Source: Bacteroidia bacterium (lineage in GTDB: Bacteria; Bacteroidota; Bacteroidia; Cytophagales; Cyclobacteriaceae). Taken from it: a DNA stretch of 64,000 bases. The stretch is from positions 34,421 through 98,420 of the forward strand of contig JAUHYU010000005.1 in the NCBI GenBank assembly GCA_030426345.1. The letters run 5' to 3'. Below, one piece after another: positions 35,591-44,501 of this stretch (positions are counted from its first letter, which is position 1; each line of letters opens with the position of its first letter). Below the pieces are notes generated by a model. That model saw only the letters and a program-made list of their open reading frames with translations. It had not been told where the DNA came from and did no database searches. The position numbers and the translations under genes were made by a program.

Positions 35591-36232
35591 ATGAAAAATA
35601 TAAAATTTCCATTTCTATTCGTTTTGGTTCTGTTTCTATACTGTATCCCATCGATCAACTATGCCCAAGATGCTTCAGAGGGAGAAGTGGCGAAAGACCT
35701 TAAGACTCAGTATAATGAGATGCTCGAAAGTTCTGAAACGTTTACAGATTATAAGGTTATCAAAAAATCTACTCTTTACCAATATTCTAAAGCGGTTGGT
35801 GATTCGTTACAAGAAAATAGGGATGAGATCAATGCCCTTAAAATAGAATCGGCAGAAAACAAAGCAAAAATCAACCAATTGAGCAGTAAAATCACGGAAT
35901 TGGAAGAACAATTAGCTACGAGTGAGGAGCTCAGGGAAAGCCTTACATTTCTAGGGATCAACATGAGCAAGTCAACTTATCACAGCATTGTGTGGACGCT
36001 GATTGGTGGATTGGCAATTTTTGGGGCGTTTGCCTATGTAAGCTTTACCCGCAGCAATAGCGTAACTACTACAACCAAAAAAGATTTTGATAAGCTGCAA
36101 ACCGAATTTGAACAGCACAAAGTCAGAAGTCACGAAAAGCAAATAAAAATAGCCCGCGAGCTTCAGACGGAGCGCAATGCTGTAGAAGAGCTCAAAACTA
36201 AATTAAAAGCGAAAACACCGGGAAAGGCCTGA
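35591..36232 (+). CDS. Signal-peptide, coiled-coil, single-TM protein of unknown function
   Basis: 213 residues from the ATG at 35591; a longer frame begins at 35489. The signal peptide ends INYA (about 24). A long coiled coil (ENRDEINALKIESAENKAKINQLSSKITELEEQLATSEEL) leads into one TM helix (about 136-156, TYHSIVWTLIGGLAIFGAFAYVSF) and a charged cytoplasmic coil to the end. Bacteroidota relatives are sometimes labelled tRNA (guanine-N1)-methyltransferase, but nothing here looks like a methyltransferase. Role unknown, perhaps envelope-associated. Confidence 0.65.
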   Translation: MKNIKFPFLFVLVLFLYCIPSINYAQDASEGEVAKDLKTQYNEMLESSETFTDYKVIKKSTLYQYSKAVGDSLQENRDEINALKIESAENKAKINQLSSKITELEEQLATSEELRESLTFLGINMSKSTYHSIVWTLIGGLAIFGAFAYVSFTRSNSVTTTTKKDFDKLQTEFEQHKVRSHEKQIKIARELQTERNAVEELKTKLKAKTPGKA

Positions 36233-36434
36233 TTTTCCATCAAATAACTGACGTAAGAATTTAGGATTTTTTTAAGGGTGAGATTATTGTCTTTAGGTGC
36301 GCAATCTAATCCGTAACACCCTAACAAGTAGCTATATCTTATTCTTGACATAACCCACAAAAAAGGGTTAAAATTCCATGGATTATATTTTGGCCTGGTT
36401 TTTGGTTTTACGAGGGAAACAAATTTTTAAGACT

Positions 36435-36998
36435 ATGAAAACGATATTGAATTTATGGATTTTTGCAATGATAGCCGTGCTATCATCATGTATCAGTGAA
36501 ACTGGCCCTGTTGGCCCTCAGGGGCCACAAGGCGAACAGGGCTTGCAAGGTGAGTCGGGTTACGTGTTTGAATATGAAGATGTTGATTTTACGGCTCCGG
36601 AGTATGAAGTATTCCTTCCTTTCCCAGATGATTTTGAATCTCTTAATTCTGACGTCGCCTTGGTGTACCTGTTGTGGGATGTGGTAAAAGTTGACGATGT
36701 GGATACTGAAGTTTGGCGGCAAGTACCTCAAAACATCATCACCAATGAAGGCTTGTTACAATATAACTTTGACTTTTCCATGCTTGATGTGCGACTGTTC
36801 ATGGATGCCGAATTTAATATGGACTTGCTTGCCGCAAATGATACAGACGATTGGGTAGTAAGGGTCGTGATTGTGCCCGGGGATTTTTGGAATTCTGCCA
36901 GACTTAGCTCCTCGGAATTATCCTACAGTGACGTAAAAGAAATGCTAGGTTTACCAGATTTAGCCACGCCAAATATTGGTTTAGATCGAAGGAAATAG
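36435..36998 (+). CDS. Lipoprotein with short collagen-like repeat
   Basis: 187 residues from the ATG at 36435. Lipobox cysteine at C19 (AVLSSC). Directly after it come six Gly-X-Y triplets (GPVGPQGPQGEQGLQGESG), a known spacer in Bacteroidota surface lipoproteins. The remaining 145 residues are acidic and unlike any family I recognise. Likely surface or outer membrane. Confidence 0.65.
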   Translation: MKTILNLWIFAMIAVLSSCISETGPVGPQGPQGEQGLQGESGYVFEYEDVDFTAPEYEVFLPFPDDFESLNSDVALVYLLWDVVKVDDVDTEVWRQVPQNIITNEGLLQYNFDFSMLDVRLFMDAEFNMDLLAANDTDDWVVRVVIVPGDFWNSARLSSSELSYSDVKEMLGLPDLATPNIGLDRRK

Positions 36999-37016
36999 AT
37001 TTAAGCAAACATAAGG

Positions 37017-37048
37017 AAAGACGGCCAGATGGAAATTTGGCCCTCTTT
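37017..37048. terminator. Bidirectional terminator between the lipoprotein and garR genes
   Basis: AAAGACGGCCA (37017-37027) pairs with TGGCCCTCTTT (37038-37048), ten of eleven positions, over a 10-base loop. It lies between convergent genes and is flanked by A- and T-rich runs. Confidence 0.7.
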
Positions 37049-37094
37049 CTTTAGGCAATAGCTAGTATTTTCCAAAAGTTAATTCATGGATTTT

Positions 37095-37970
37095 TCACTC
37101 AATCCCACTCATTTGACTAAGCAAAAGTGCCAAGGCACTATGATCCAACTCGCCGTCCCCTTTAGCTATCAATGAATCCATTTGTGTTGCAACGATCGAC
37201 GATCCAGGAAGCGGTACAGACAGGTCCCTTCCGGTTTGCAATGCAACGTTCATGTCCTTGCGGTGAAGGTTTGTTTTGAAACCGGGAGCAAAGTTTCCAT
37301 CTAAAAATCGCTGTCCATGGATATCCAAAATGCGACTTTGAGCAAATCCACCCAACAAAGCTTCCCGTACTTTCGCCACATCTACTCCAGCTTTTTTGGC
37401 TAGTGTCAGTGCTTCTGCGACAGCTTGGATCGTCATTCCAACAACAATTTGGTTGCAGGCTTTCGTTACTTGCCCTGAACCTGCCTCACCTACACGAACG
37501 ATATTTTTTCCCATGATTTGCAAAATGGGAAGCGCCCGATCAAAAGCCGATTGTGTGCCTCCAACCATGATGGAAAGGCTTGCTGATTTGGCTCCTCCTT
37601 CACCTCCAGATACTGGTGCATCCAGTACTTCTACTCCCTTTTTGGTTAATACTTCGTTCAGTTTCAAAGCAGTTGCAGGAGCGATCGTGGACATATCGAT
37701 GAACATTTTCCCGGAAGATACACCTTCCAAAACGCCATTTTCTCCCAACACAATTTCTTCCACTTCCGGAGAATCCGGCAAACATGTGATGATCACATCA
37801 CTTTGTTCCGCAACTTCTTTGGGGGTCGAAACCAATTGTGCGCCTTCAGCCGACAAGGCCTGTGCGGAGGAACTACTTTTCAATACAGTAACTTTGTGCC
37901 CTCCTTTTAACAAATGCAAAGACATGGGTTTACCCATGATTCCAAGTCCTATAAACCCTATTTTTTCCAT
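37095..37970 (-). CDS. garR: Tartronate semialdehyde (2-hydroxy-3-oxopropionate) reductase
   Basis: 291 residues. Beta-hydroxyacid dehydrogenase family: NAD(P)-binding GFIGLGIMGKPM at the N-terminus, substrate signature DAPVSGGEGGA, and the catalytic lysine in SGQVTKACNQ. It reduces tartronate semialdehyde to D-glycerate, the last step of the glucarate pathway encoded upstream. Start ATG at 37970, 16 bases after the aldolase gene. Confidence 0.9.
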   Translation of the reverse strand: MEKIGFIGLGIMGKPMSLHLLKGGHKVTVLKSSSSAQALSAEGAQLVSTPKEVAEQSDVIITCLPDSPEVEEIVLGENGVLEGVSSGKMFIDMSTIAPATALKLNEVLTKKGVEVLDAPVSGGEGGAKSASLSIMVGGTQSAFDRALPILQIMGKNIVRVGEAGSGQVTKACNQIVVGMTIQAVAEALTLAKKAGVDVAKVREALLGGFAQSRILDIHGQRFLDGNFAPGFKTNLHRKDMNVALQTGRDLSVPLPGSSIVATQMDSLIAKGDGELDHSALALLLSQMSGIE

Positions 37971-37986
37971 AACAATTCTTTGTTTT

Positions 37987-38760
37987 TTACTGCAATCTTT
38001 TTCTTAATTCATTTAGATCATTTGCCATTTTTGTTGCGCCATTGCTCACAAAAGTCATATCTGCTCCAGAAGCAATAAAGCGAAAACCATTTTCATGATA
38101 AAATTGGTATTGATTGAGATCAAAAAATAATACCCCAGCTCCTTTGCCTGCTTTTTTGGCAGCATTTCCCACGGCCTTTACCGCATCTACATAAAGTGGG
38201 TGGTCCCATTGCCCAAATACACCCAGAGCAAGGCTCAAGTCTGCTGGGCCGAGAAAAAGCACGTCAACTCCATCAATGGCTGCTATTTCATCCAGATGAT
38301 TCAAACTCTCGACCGTTTCAATTTGAATGATCCCCAACAAGCCACTTTTGGCAAATTCATAATAGTCGTCGAAGCCTTTCCCAAATTGCGTGGCGCGGGT
38401 CATCTTAGCAAATCCTCGATTGCCAATAGGCGGATAATACATGTTAGCAATGGCTTTTTGAGCTTCTTCCGCATTTTGGATTTGCGGGAACATAATGCCC
38501 TTAAAACCCATATCCAGAGCCCTTTTGACCCTGGCTGCCTCAAAGCTTTCTACCCGTACCAATGGGACAGCCCCTTCATTTCCAATAGCCTGCAATTGAC
38601 TGAAAACATCTGCCTCAGTGCCAATACCATGTTCCAAGTCAACGAGCACCCAATCAAAACCAGCAGCGCTAACAATCTCTGCCGAAACATTTGAACCCAT
38701 GTTTAGCCAACATCCATGGACTGCGTTACCTTTTTGTAGTTGTTCTTTTAAATTAATCAT
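37987..38760 (-). CDS. garL: HpcH/HpaI-type aldolase, 5-keto-4-deoxy-D-glucarate aldolase
   Basis: 257 residues of the class II pyruvate aldolase family: LVDLEHGIG, RVESFEAARVKRALDMGFKGIMFPQIQNAEEA and DVLFLGPADLSLALG. GarL splits 5-keto-4-deoxy-glucarate into pyruvate and tartronate semialdehyde. The gene position, between gudD and garR, supports GarL rather than HpaI. Confidence 0.88.
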   Translation of the reverse strand: MINLKEQLQKGNAVHGCWLNMGSNVSAEIVSAAGFDWVLVDLEHGIGTEADVFSQLQAIGNEGAVPLVRVESFEAARVKRALDMGFKGIMFPQIQNAEEAQKAIANMYYPPIGNRGFAKMTRATQFGKGFDDYYEFAKSGLLGIIQIETVESLNHLDEIAAIDGVDVLFLGPADLSLALGVFGQWDHPLYVDAVKAVGNAAKKAGKGAGVLFFDLNQYQFYHENGFRFIASGADMTFVSNGATKMANDLNELRKRLQ

Positions 38761-38886
38761 GCACGATAATATTCATGTTTTTTTAAATGATCTACTCGAA
38801 TCCATTCACGACTTTCATCTATAATAATGCCACTAAAATCCATGAAATGCAAGACGATTTAAACTCTACTTTTCTAGGCAAAACGA

Positions 38887-40182
38887 TCACCATCTCACCT
38901 GTTTAAATTCCCAATCGGGCACCACTTTTCTCATTTCTACCAGATCATCCCGTTTCTTCAATCCACAATCCAAATAGTTTTTATGCAGTATTTTCAACAT
39001 TTCCCGATCTATTTCTACCCCAAGCCCGGGTTTGGAGGGTACCTGCACAGCCCCTTCTTCAAACTTAGTTCTCCCTCCAACAATAACCTCCTCAGATTGC
39101 CAAGGGTAATGCGTGTCAAGGGCATATGGCACCTCCGGCAAGGCGGCACCAAGATGCACCATGGCCGCAAGGGAAATCCCCAAGTGGCTGTTGGAATGCA
39201 TGGATAGCTTGCGCCCAAAAGTGCTGCAAATCCTTGATAATTCCATGGAAGAGCGCAGGCCTCCCCAAAAGTGATGATCGCTAAGAATGATATCTTCCGC
39301 ACCTAACTTGATGCTTTTAGGGATATCTTCAAAACTCGTGGTACACATGTTGGTGGCTAGAGGCATCTTTAGGGCTTGTCTTGCTTTGGCCATGTTTTCT
39401 TGTCCCCGCACAGGATCTTCAAAATATTCCAGAAAGCCTTCCATGGATTTTCCATGCTTTATGGCGGTTTCCAATTTCCAAATGGCATTAGGGTCGTGGC
39501 GCAGCGGTACATTGGGACCAAAATGAGCATACAATGCCTTGATGGCGTTGACTTCTTGCTGAGGCTCGAACGCTCCACCTTTTAGCTTTATAGATTTAAA
39601 TCCAAATTCCTTTACCATGAAAATTGCCTGCTTTACGATGCCTTCCGGAGTTGTTGCCTCTGCTTGTCTAGCAGCGTCCCAGCCCGTAGCATTCCGGTCT
39701 ATTCCAAACTCCAATTTGCCTCCAGCTCCTTTATATTTATAAAATAAATAAGCTGCAAAAGGCACCATATTCCGTCGCTTTCCACCTAGCAAATCCACTA
39801 TTGGTCTTTCCAAAATTTTGCCAATTATATCAAGGCAAGCAACTTCTATCGCGCTGAACACATGGACAATCTTGCGTTGATCCCAAGGAGCATCTCCCCG
39901 TTGTGCAGTTGTTTCACTATCAAAATGGCTTTCAATGGCATCTCGGATTTGGTTCAATTGAAAGGGATCCTTTCCAATAATAATTTCCTTTGATTTTTCC
40001 AGTGCGTCATCGATGTCGCTATTACCGGGTATTTCGCTTATGCCAATGATATTGTCATGGGTGACAACTTCCACGATCGTGCGTAGCGCGTATGGCGCAT
40101 GAAGCCCGGCGGCATTAAGTAGTGGCGGGTCTGTTGCAGCAATTGGGGTAATGATGATGTCTTTTATTGTCAATCCGGTCAT
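38887..40182 (-). CDS. gudD: Glucarate dehydratase
   Basis: 431 residues, enolase superfamily. Catalytic residues seen in context: SIKLKGG (the KxK pair), RHDPNAIW (metal Asp), EYFEDPVRG (metal Glu), ATNMCTT (metal Asn), SDHHFWGG and HSNSHLGIS (the basic histidine). It dehydrates D-glucarate, and often L-idarate, to 5-keto-4-deoxy-D-glucarate. Followed downstream by garL (126 bases, carrying an AAAATCCATG half-repeat). Confidence 0.92.
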   Translation of the reverse strand: MTGLTIKDIIITPIAATDPPLLNAAGLHAPYALRTIVEVVTHDNIIGISEIPGNSDIDDALEKSKEIIIGKDPFQLNQIRDAIESHFDSETTAQRGDAPWDQRKIVHVFSAIEVACLDIIGKILERPIVDLLGGKRRNMVPFAAYLFYKYKGAGGKLEFGIDRNATGWDAARQAEATTPEGIVKQAIFMVKEFGFKSIKLKGGAFEPQQEVNAIKALYAHFGPNVPLRHDPNAIWKLETAIKHGKSMEGFLEYFEDPVRGQENMAKARQALKMPLATNMCTTSFEDIPKSIKLGAEDIILSDHHFWGGLRSSMELSRICSTFGRKLSMHSNSHLGISLAAMVHLGAALPEVPYALDTHYPWQSEEVIVGGRTKFEEGAVQVPSKPGLGVEIDREMLKILHKNYLDCGLKKRDDLVEMRKVVPDWEFKQVRW

Positions 40183-40205
40183 TGAAAAAATTTAATAAGT
40201 TAAAA

Positions 40206-41657
40206 TCAGGTTAAAGGAAATAAATTTGCTGCAATCATAATCACAATGAGACCAACAATCCCCATGATGGTGAGCAGCGGCGAAAACGTTTTAAGTGCTT
40301 CCTGCTCTGTAAGATTGCTCATTTTGCATACAATCCAAAAACCGCTATCGTTCATCCAAGGGATCAGCTTGGATCCACAGGCGATAGCCAGTCCGATGTA
40401 CAATTGATGGTACTCCAAGGTCATCGTGGTGGCCATCCCGGCAAGAATTCCGGAAGCTGTAATCATAGCTACCGTAGCAGATCCTTGTGCTGTACGCACA
40501 ATTGCTGTGATCAAGAATGCCAGCGGGATCAAGGCCATTTGATAATCTTTCGTCAATTCTCCAATGCGCAAGCTGATGCCCGTTTGTTGCAGCATTCCGC
40601 CAAAGGCCCCTCCAGCAGAAGTTATGAGAATGATCACTCCGGCACTCATCAAGGCCGTTTGTACCGATGACGTCATGCCCTGCTTGTCACCCTTTTTCTG
40701 AATAACCAAAAGCACCAATGAAGACAAGGCCCCAAGCGATAATGCCATGTTTTTTTCACCAAAAAAATTAAAGAAATGCGCAAAGAACTCTGTAAAAGAA
40801 TCACTGGAATCTTTAAGGACAGTTTTGAAAAGAGCATTGAGGCTGATGAGCAATATTGGAATTAATATGGGTAAAAGTGAAAACCACAAAGGAGGAAGCT
40901 CCTTTCCATCCTTGTTGGACAACGCCCTGATATCTTCCAGTGGTGCATCCATAGAATCGCGCAATGGAATGGGCCATTTGCGATTGGCCCAAGCGGCATA
41001 AAAGTATCCCGCAACTATCGTGATGGATCCTACCAAAAATCCACCGACCATCATCATGCCAATAGGAATGTTCATTTCGCTGACCAGGAACAGGGGGCCT
41101 GGGGTAGGTGGCACTAACGAGTTGGCCATGGCGGCTCCCGCTGTAATACATAAAATGAGCAGCAAATAATTCTTACCAATGCGCATGGCCATGGCTTTGG
41201 CCAGTGGCACCATTAGATAAAAAACCGTGTCAAAAAACACTGGAATACCGATAAAAAAGCTGCTTCCCAAAAATGTCAGTGGCGCATTATTGATTCCTGT
41301 CAGCTTGAGTGTGGACCTCACGATCTTTTCGGCAGCACCGCTTTCAAGCATTGATTTCCCGATAATAGAAGCCATGGCGATGAGGATGCCAATCTTGCCA
41401 CAGGTCTTCCCAAATTCCGTGGCAATTCGCAAACCTGCATGCTGGTTTGCCAGGTTTTGGCCATCTGCAATTGAGCCTCCTTTTCCAGCGATAAAAGCAA
41501 CAATGGCCGTATCTGGTGTTAGAAGAGCTACTACAAAAGCCCCTAGAAGCAACGCCAAAAATGCATGAAGGCGCAAACCAATAATCCCTCCAACAACCAC
41601 AAAAATACCTATCGCCAAAATAAAAAGTGGATCATCAGAAAAGTGTAGTATTTCCAA
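40206..41657 (-). CDS. GntP family sugar-acid:H+ symporter
   Basis: 483 residues, about 12 to 14 TM helices. GntP features: LVPPTPGPLFLVSEMN, FLITAIVRTAQGSATVAMITASG, and WMNDSGFWIVCKMSN. The reading frame has no early ATG; TTG at 41657 is the best start. As first gene ahead of gudD, it most likely imports D-glucarate or galactarate rather than gluconate. Confidence 0.88.
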   Translation of the reverse strand: MEILHFSDDPLFILAIGIFVVVGGIIGLRLHAFLALLLGAFVVALLTPDTAIVAFIAGKGGSIADGQNLANQHAGLRIATEFGKTCGKIGILIAMASIIGKSMLESGAAEKIVRSTLKLTGINNAPLTFLGSSFFIGIPVFFDTVFYLMVPLAKAMAMRIGKNYLLLILCITAGAAMANSLVPPTPGPLFLVSEMNIPIGMMMVGGFLVGSITIVAGYFYAAWANRKWPIPLRDSMDAPLEDIRALSNKDGKELPPLWFSLLPILIPILLISLNALFKTVLKDSSDSFTEFFAHFFNFFGEKNMALSLGALSSLVLLVIQKKGDKQGMTSSVQTALMSAGVIILITSAGGAFGGMLQQTGISLRIGELTKDYQMALIPLAFLITAIVRTAQGSATVAMITASGILAGMATTMTLEYHQLYIGLAIACGSKLIPWMNDSGFWIVCKMSNLTEQEALKTFSPLLTIMGIVGLIVIMIAANLFPLT

Positions 41658-41759
41658 CTTCAGGTCTTTGAGTAGTTTAGAGTTCTATTAAAATGGTGGT
41701 TTTTCCATGAGTGCATGGTCGCCATCAGACCCAATTTACTGGAAAAATTGGAAATACTT

Positions 41760-41785
41760 ATTTGATCATTCAAATATAATCAAAT
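41760..41785 (-). promoter_or_regulatory. Promoter -7 box and flanking inverted repeat for the glucarate operon
   Basis: On the minus strand a perfect TATATTTG (41771-41778) matches TAnnTTTG about 115 bases before the permease start; the -33 region has only a weak TTTA 22 bases away. The box is bracketed by ATTTGAT (41760-41766) and ATCAAAT (41779-41785), a perfect 7-bp inverted repeat that could be an operator for a sugar-acid regulator. Confidence 0.45.
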
Positions 41786-41836
41786 GGGTGTCTTGCCATT
41801 CTAAATTTATACCGCATGGACATGGACTGGTTTTCT

Positions 41837-42889
41837 TTACTCCAAATCTTTCTTGAGGTCGTATGTGTACTCTTGCTTGATTTGTTTCTTATAGTCTATC
41901 ACCCCTACCAACAATTTATAAATCCCGATATTGGTAAATTTGTAGGTAGCAAGTTTGACAAACTCAGGGTCGCCCCGCTTATAGGTAAAATTATGCTTGT
42001 CCAATAATTGCATGGTATGATAATCGTACACCATAATCCCAATAGGTGTTTTATTCTTTAAGTTTTCGAGCGGAACTTTAATGGACGGAATTTGCTTGGA
42101 CTTGTCGGGCGCTGCACGATATTGAAATTTATAGTTGGCAAAAACCATGGATTTTCCATGCATTCCCAGAGCTGCCAAGGTGTAGTAAACAGTGGCATTG
42201 TCTGCAATGGTATCTTCAAAGGAATAATGATTTTCGTATGCACCAAAGGCGTTGGACACAACGGGTACTTCATCCAGGTATTCACTTTTTACATTGGGAT
42301 GAATCCTACGGTATATTTCAACTGCATCAAATTGCTGACACAACGAATCGGGCATCTCCCATTCTATCCGAACCACGTTCTTTGATTGACTCGTGTTGGA
42401 AATTAAATCGAGCGATGGCTCAGGAGAAATCCCTCTTGGGGTCTCACTAACCTCCATCTGAAAAGCGCAGAAATCATGCAAATATCCATCAACATTGATG
42501 AGGTAATCCTGATTGTGTTCCAGAGAATCCAGTTCGACATAAATGTCGTCCTGAGTGGCGAGGGACACGCACGTGAGGATTTCATAGGTCTCTGTCTGGC
42601 AAGGTTCACCCTTGAGCACGACGATTTGAACCCCTTTCAGATCACGACAGTCTTGCCCAATTATATTGATAAAAAGGGTCGAATTTCCATGAGAATTGAA
42701 AGTGAACCATTGATCATTGTGGTAGTCGATGCATTTCCCTGTCAGGCTCTCATCCACACAGTTTGGCTGAACGGTACAACCACGCGTGTTGGATGAAATG
42801 ACTTGCTCTTGCTCTAAATATAATCTGTTTTCGATGTCGTCATTGGGCACTTGCGCACAAAGCGAAACCACCGGCAACATGAACAGCAT
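41837..42889 (-). CDS. Secreted protein with fibronectin-III-like part, function unknown
   Basis: 350 residues. The frame opens with a short signal-like MLFMLPVVSLCAQ; upstream in frame lies more of a natural signal peptide (KKCILWL) but no ATG, GTG or TTG before a stop, so the true start may be lost or be a rare ATT. The N-terminal 130 residues have paired cysteines (CTVQPNCVDESLTGKC, CVSLATQDD, DFCAFQ); a Fn3-like segment follows (about 165-260, RIEWEMPDSLCQQFDAVEIYRR). The C-terminal part ends KQEYTYDLKKDLE without a type IX sorting domain. Confidence 0.6.
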   Translation of the reverse strand: MLFMLPVVSLCAQVPNDDIENRLYLEQEQVISSNTRGCTVQPNCVDESLTGKCIDYHNDQWFTFNSHGNSTLFINIIGQDCRDLKGVQIVVLKGEPCQTETYEILTCVSLATQDDIYVELDSLEHNQDYLINVDGYLHDFCAFQMEVSETPRGISPEPSLDLISNTSQSKNVVRIEWEMPDSLCQQFDAVEIYRRIHPNVKSEYLDEVPVVSNAFGAYENHYSFEDTIADNATVYYTLAALGMHGKSMVFANYKFQYRAAPDKSKQIPSIKVPLENLKNKTPIGIMVYDYHTMQLLDKHNFTYKRGDPEFVKLATYKFTNIGIYKLLVGVIDYKKQIKQEYTYDLKKDLE

Positions 42890-42960
42890 TAACCATAAAA
42901 TGCATTTTTTTCCATGAAAAAGGTTAAAAATCCATGAATTTCATTTTTGATCCCATCACC

Positions 42961-43479
42961 TTAATCTATGGTAAAATACCTTTCTTTCAAAATCTTTATA
43001 TGGTGGATTTGATGTCCAAGGATTTGAAAACCCAGCGCCAGAGGCGTCACCTCCACACCGGAACAAACCCCTGAAATATGGAACTGTTCATCCTTGAAAT
43101 TTTGGAATAGGAAAATGCTCGCTTGGCGCACAATCTGAAATTCTATCAAAAGATTATCAACAGTCCGTTCGTTGGTATTGGTATCTGAGGCATATAGCTG
43201 CTCATCGTAGCCTGGCAGCACAACTTGATCGCTTCGCGAGAATGCAAGTGCCCGATAGCACTGAATTCGCTCGTTGTCGATAACATGTTGCAATACATCC
43301 CTAGGCGTCCATTTTCCCGGTTGGTATCGATAATCTTGATGTCTTTCAAGCGATGCTTTTACCAACTCAAAATCATCTTTGGATTGCTCCAACCCGGAAA
43401 TCAGATCAGTTTCTTTGTCTACTTGATTTATGTACCTGTCAAAAAATTCAGGCATGGATTTTAGGGCTTTTGTTTTCAT
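42961..43479 (-). CDS. DinB-like (DUF664) putative metalloenzyme
   Basis: 172 residues, a four-helix bundle of the DinB/YfiT family. Three spaced metal histidines are visible: HVIDNER in helix 2, and HQIHHIK near the end. Relatives act as thiol-dependent transferases or hydrolases; the substrate is unknown. Near its start the coding strand contains AAATCCATG, giving the KSM tripeptide met repeatedly in this window. Confidence 0.8.
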   Translation of the reverse strand: MKTKALKSMPEFFDRYINQVDKETDLISGLEQSKDDFELVKASLERHQDYRYQPGKWTPRDVLQHVIDNERIQCYRALAFSRSDQVVLPGYDEQLYASDTNTNERTVDNLLIEFQIVRQASIFLFQNFKDEQFHISGVCSGVEVTPLALGFQILGHQIHHIKILKERYFTID

Positions 43480-43558
43480 TTTTAAAGTTCTTCTAGAGGC
43501 GGAATGACCAGTTTATCTAGCGTTGTGACTTTTTACCACTACAAACTTTCCAGTCTCG

Positions 43559-44230
43559 TTATCTTTTTTCCTTTTCGTTGTGATAAAATTTTATTTCGGC
43601 ATCATACTCCAATTCTTCAAAATCATCTTTCTCAATCCAATATTTTGAGGTAATAACCTCAACAGTGCTTTCGCTTTTTTTTGTGAATCGCCAAATTACT
43701 TTTTCCGCATCTCCAAAGGGTTCAGTTCCTAATATCTGGTCCTCATAGAGCCTTGACAACAAGTTCTCATTTTTTAACCCTGGATATAAAGATTTTATCA
43801 ATACTTCTTTGGTTAGTTCAGGAGCATTTTCTTCTAGATAGTTTAGCGTAATTATCGTCGCTTCTGTATTTGGGAAAGTTCCATTATATGCCTTATACAA
43901 TAATTGATTTATATTGAACAGGTCAAAATGAAGCGCTGGATCCGGATATTCTTCAGCCACTTTATCATCCAGCATTTCATTAGATAAGTTTTTGATTTGA
44001 CCATCCTTTAATCTATCACCCAATTTATATTTTAATAATACTTCTGCTGCCTCCTCTGGTTCAAAATCTGTGATAGACATAAACAAGTAATCCAGGATTT
44101 CATCCGGATTGATCTGTTCAGGATTAGGAAAATCAAATTCTTTTAAGAGATTTATATAATCCTCATTTTGCCAATAAAAATCAAACTCATTTACAGTTTT
44201 CAAACTGGTTATTCTAATGCTTAATTTCAT
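43559..44230 (-). CDS. Hypothetical cytosolic protein
   Basis: 223 residues from the ATG at 44230; an upstream frame reaches 44284. Acidic and helical (DILDYLFMSITDFEPEEAAEVLLKYKLGDRLKDGQ). No signal, TM helix or motif I can name. Separated by 79 bases from the DinB gene on the same strand. Confidence 0.6.
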   Translation of the reverse strand: MKLSIRITSLKTVNEFDFYWQNEDYINLLKEFDFPNPEQINPDEILDYLFMSITDFEPEEAAEVLLKYKLGDRLKDGQIKNLSNEMLDDKVAEEYPDPALHFDLFNINQLLYKAYNGTFPNTEATIITLNYLEENAPELTKEVLIKSLYPGLKNENLLSRLYEDQILGTEPFGDAEKVIWRFTKKSESTVEVITSKYWIEKDDFEELEYDAEIKFYHNEKEKR

Positions 44231-44501
44231 ATTACAAATCATTTTTTTTGAAAATACTAATGTATGCATATTCAATATATCCATAACACAAGATTTCTCA
44301 TATAATATAAAAAGAAGCTTTATAATTAGCTCATTGGGCTATGGGTTTTGTGGTTTTAAAAATTGCTTTTATTAAACCGGGAAGCTGAATAGTATTTGTT
44401 CCCATGCAAAATGGAAAAAAGTACATTTAAAACATGCGAAGTCACAAACCGTGGTGGGGATTCTGTCAAAAATGTAGTAACTCTGCAACTTTAATATAGC
44501 T

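Noticed and set aside
37396..38007. 203-residue plus-strand frame over garR
   Set aside because: Mirror of a well-supported dehydrogenase gene; low-complexity Ser/Pro/Thr translation.
38200..38694. 164-residue plus-strand frame over the aldolase gene
   Set aside because: Shadow of garL, whose motifs are clear.
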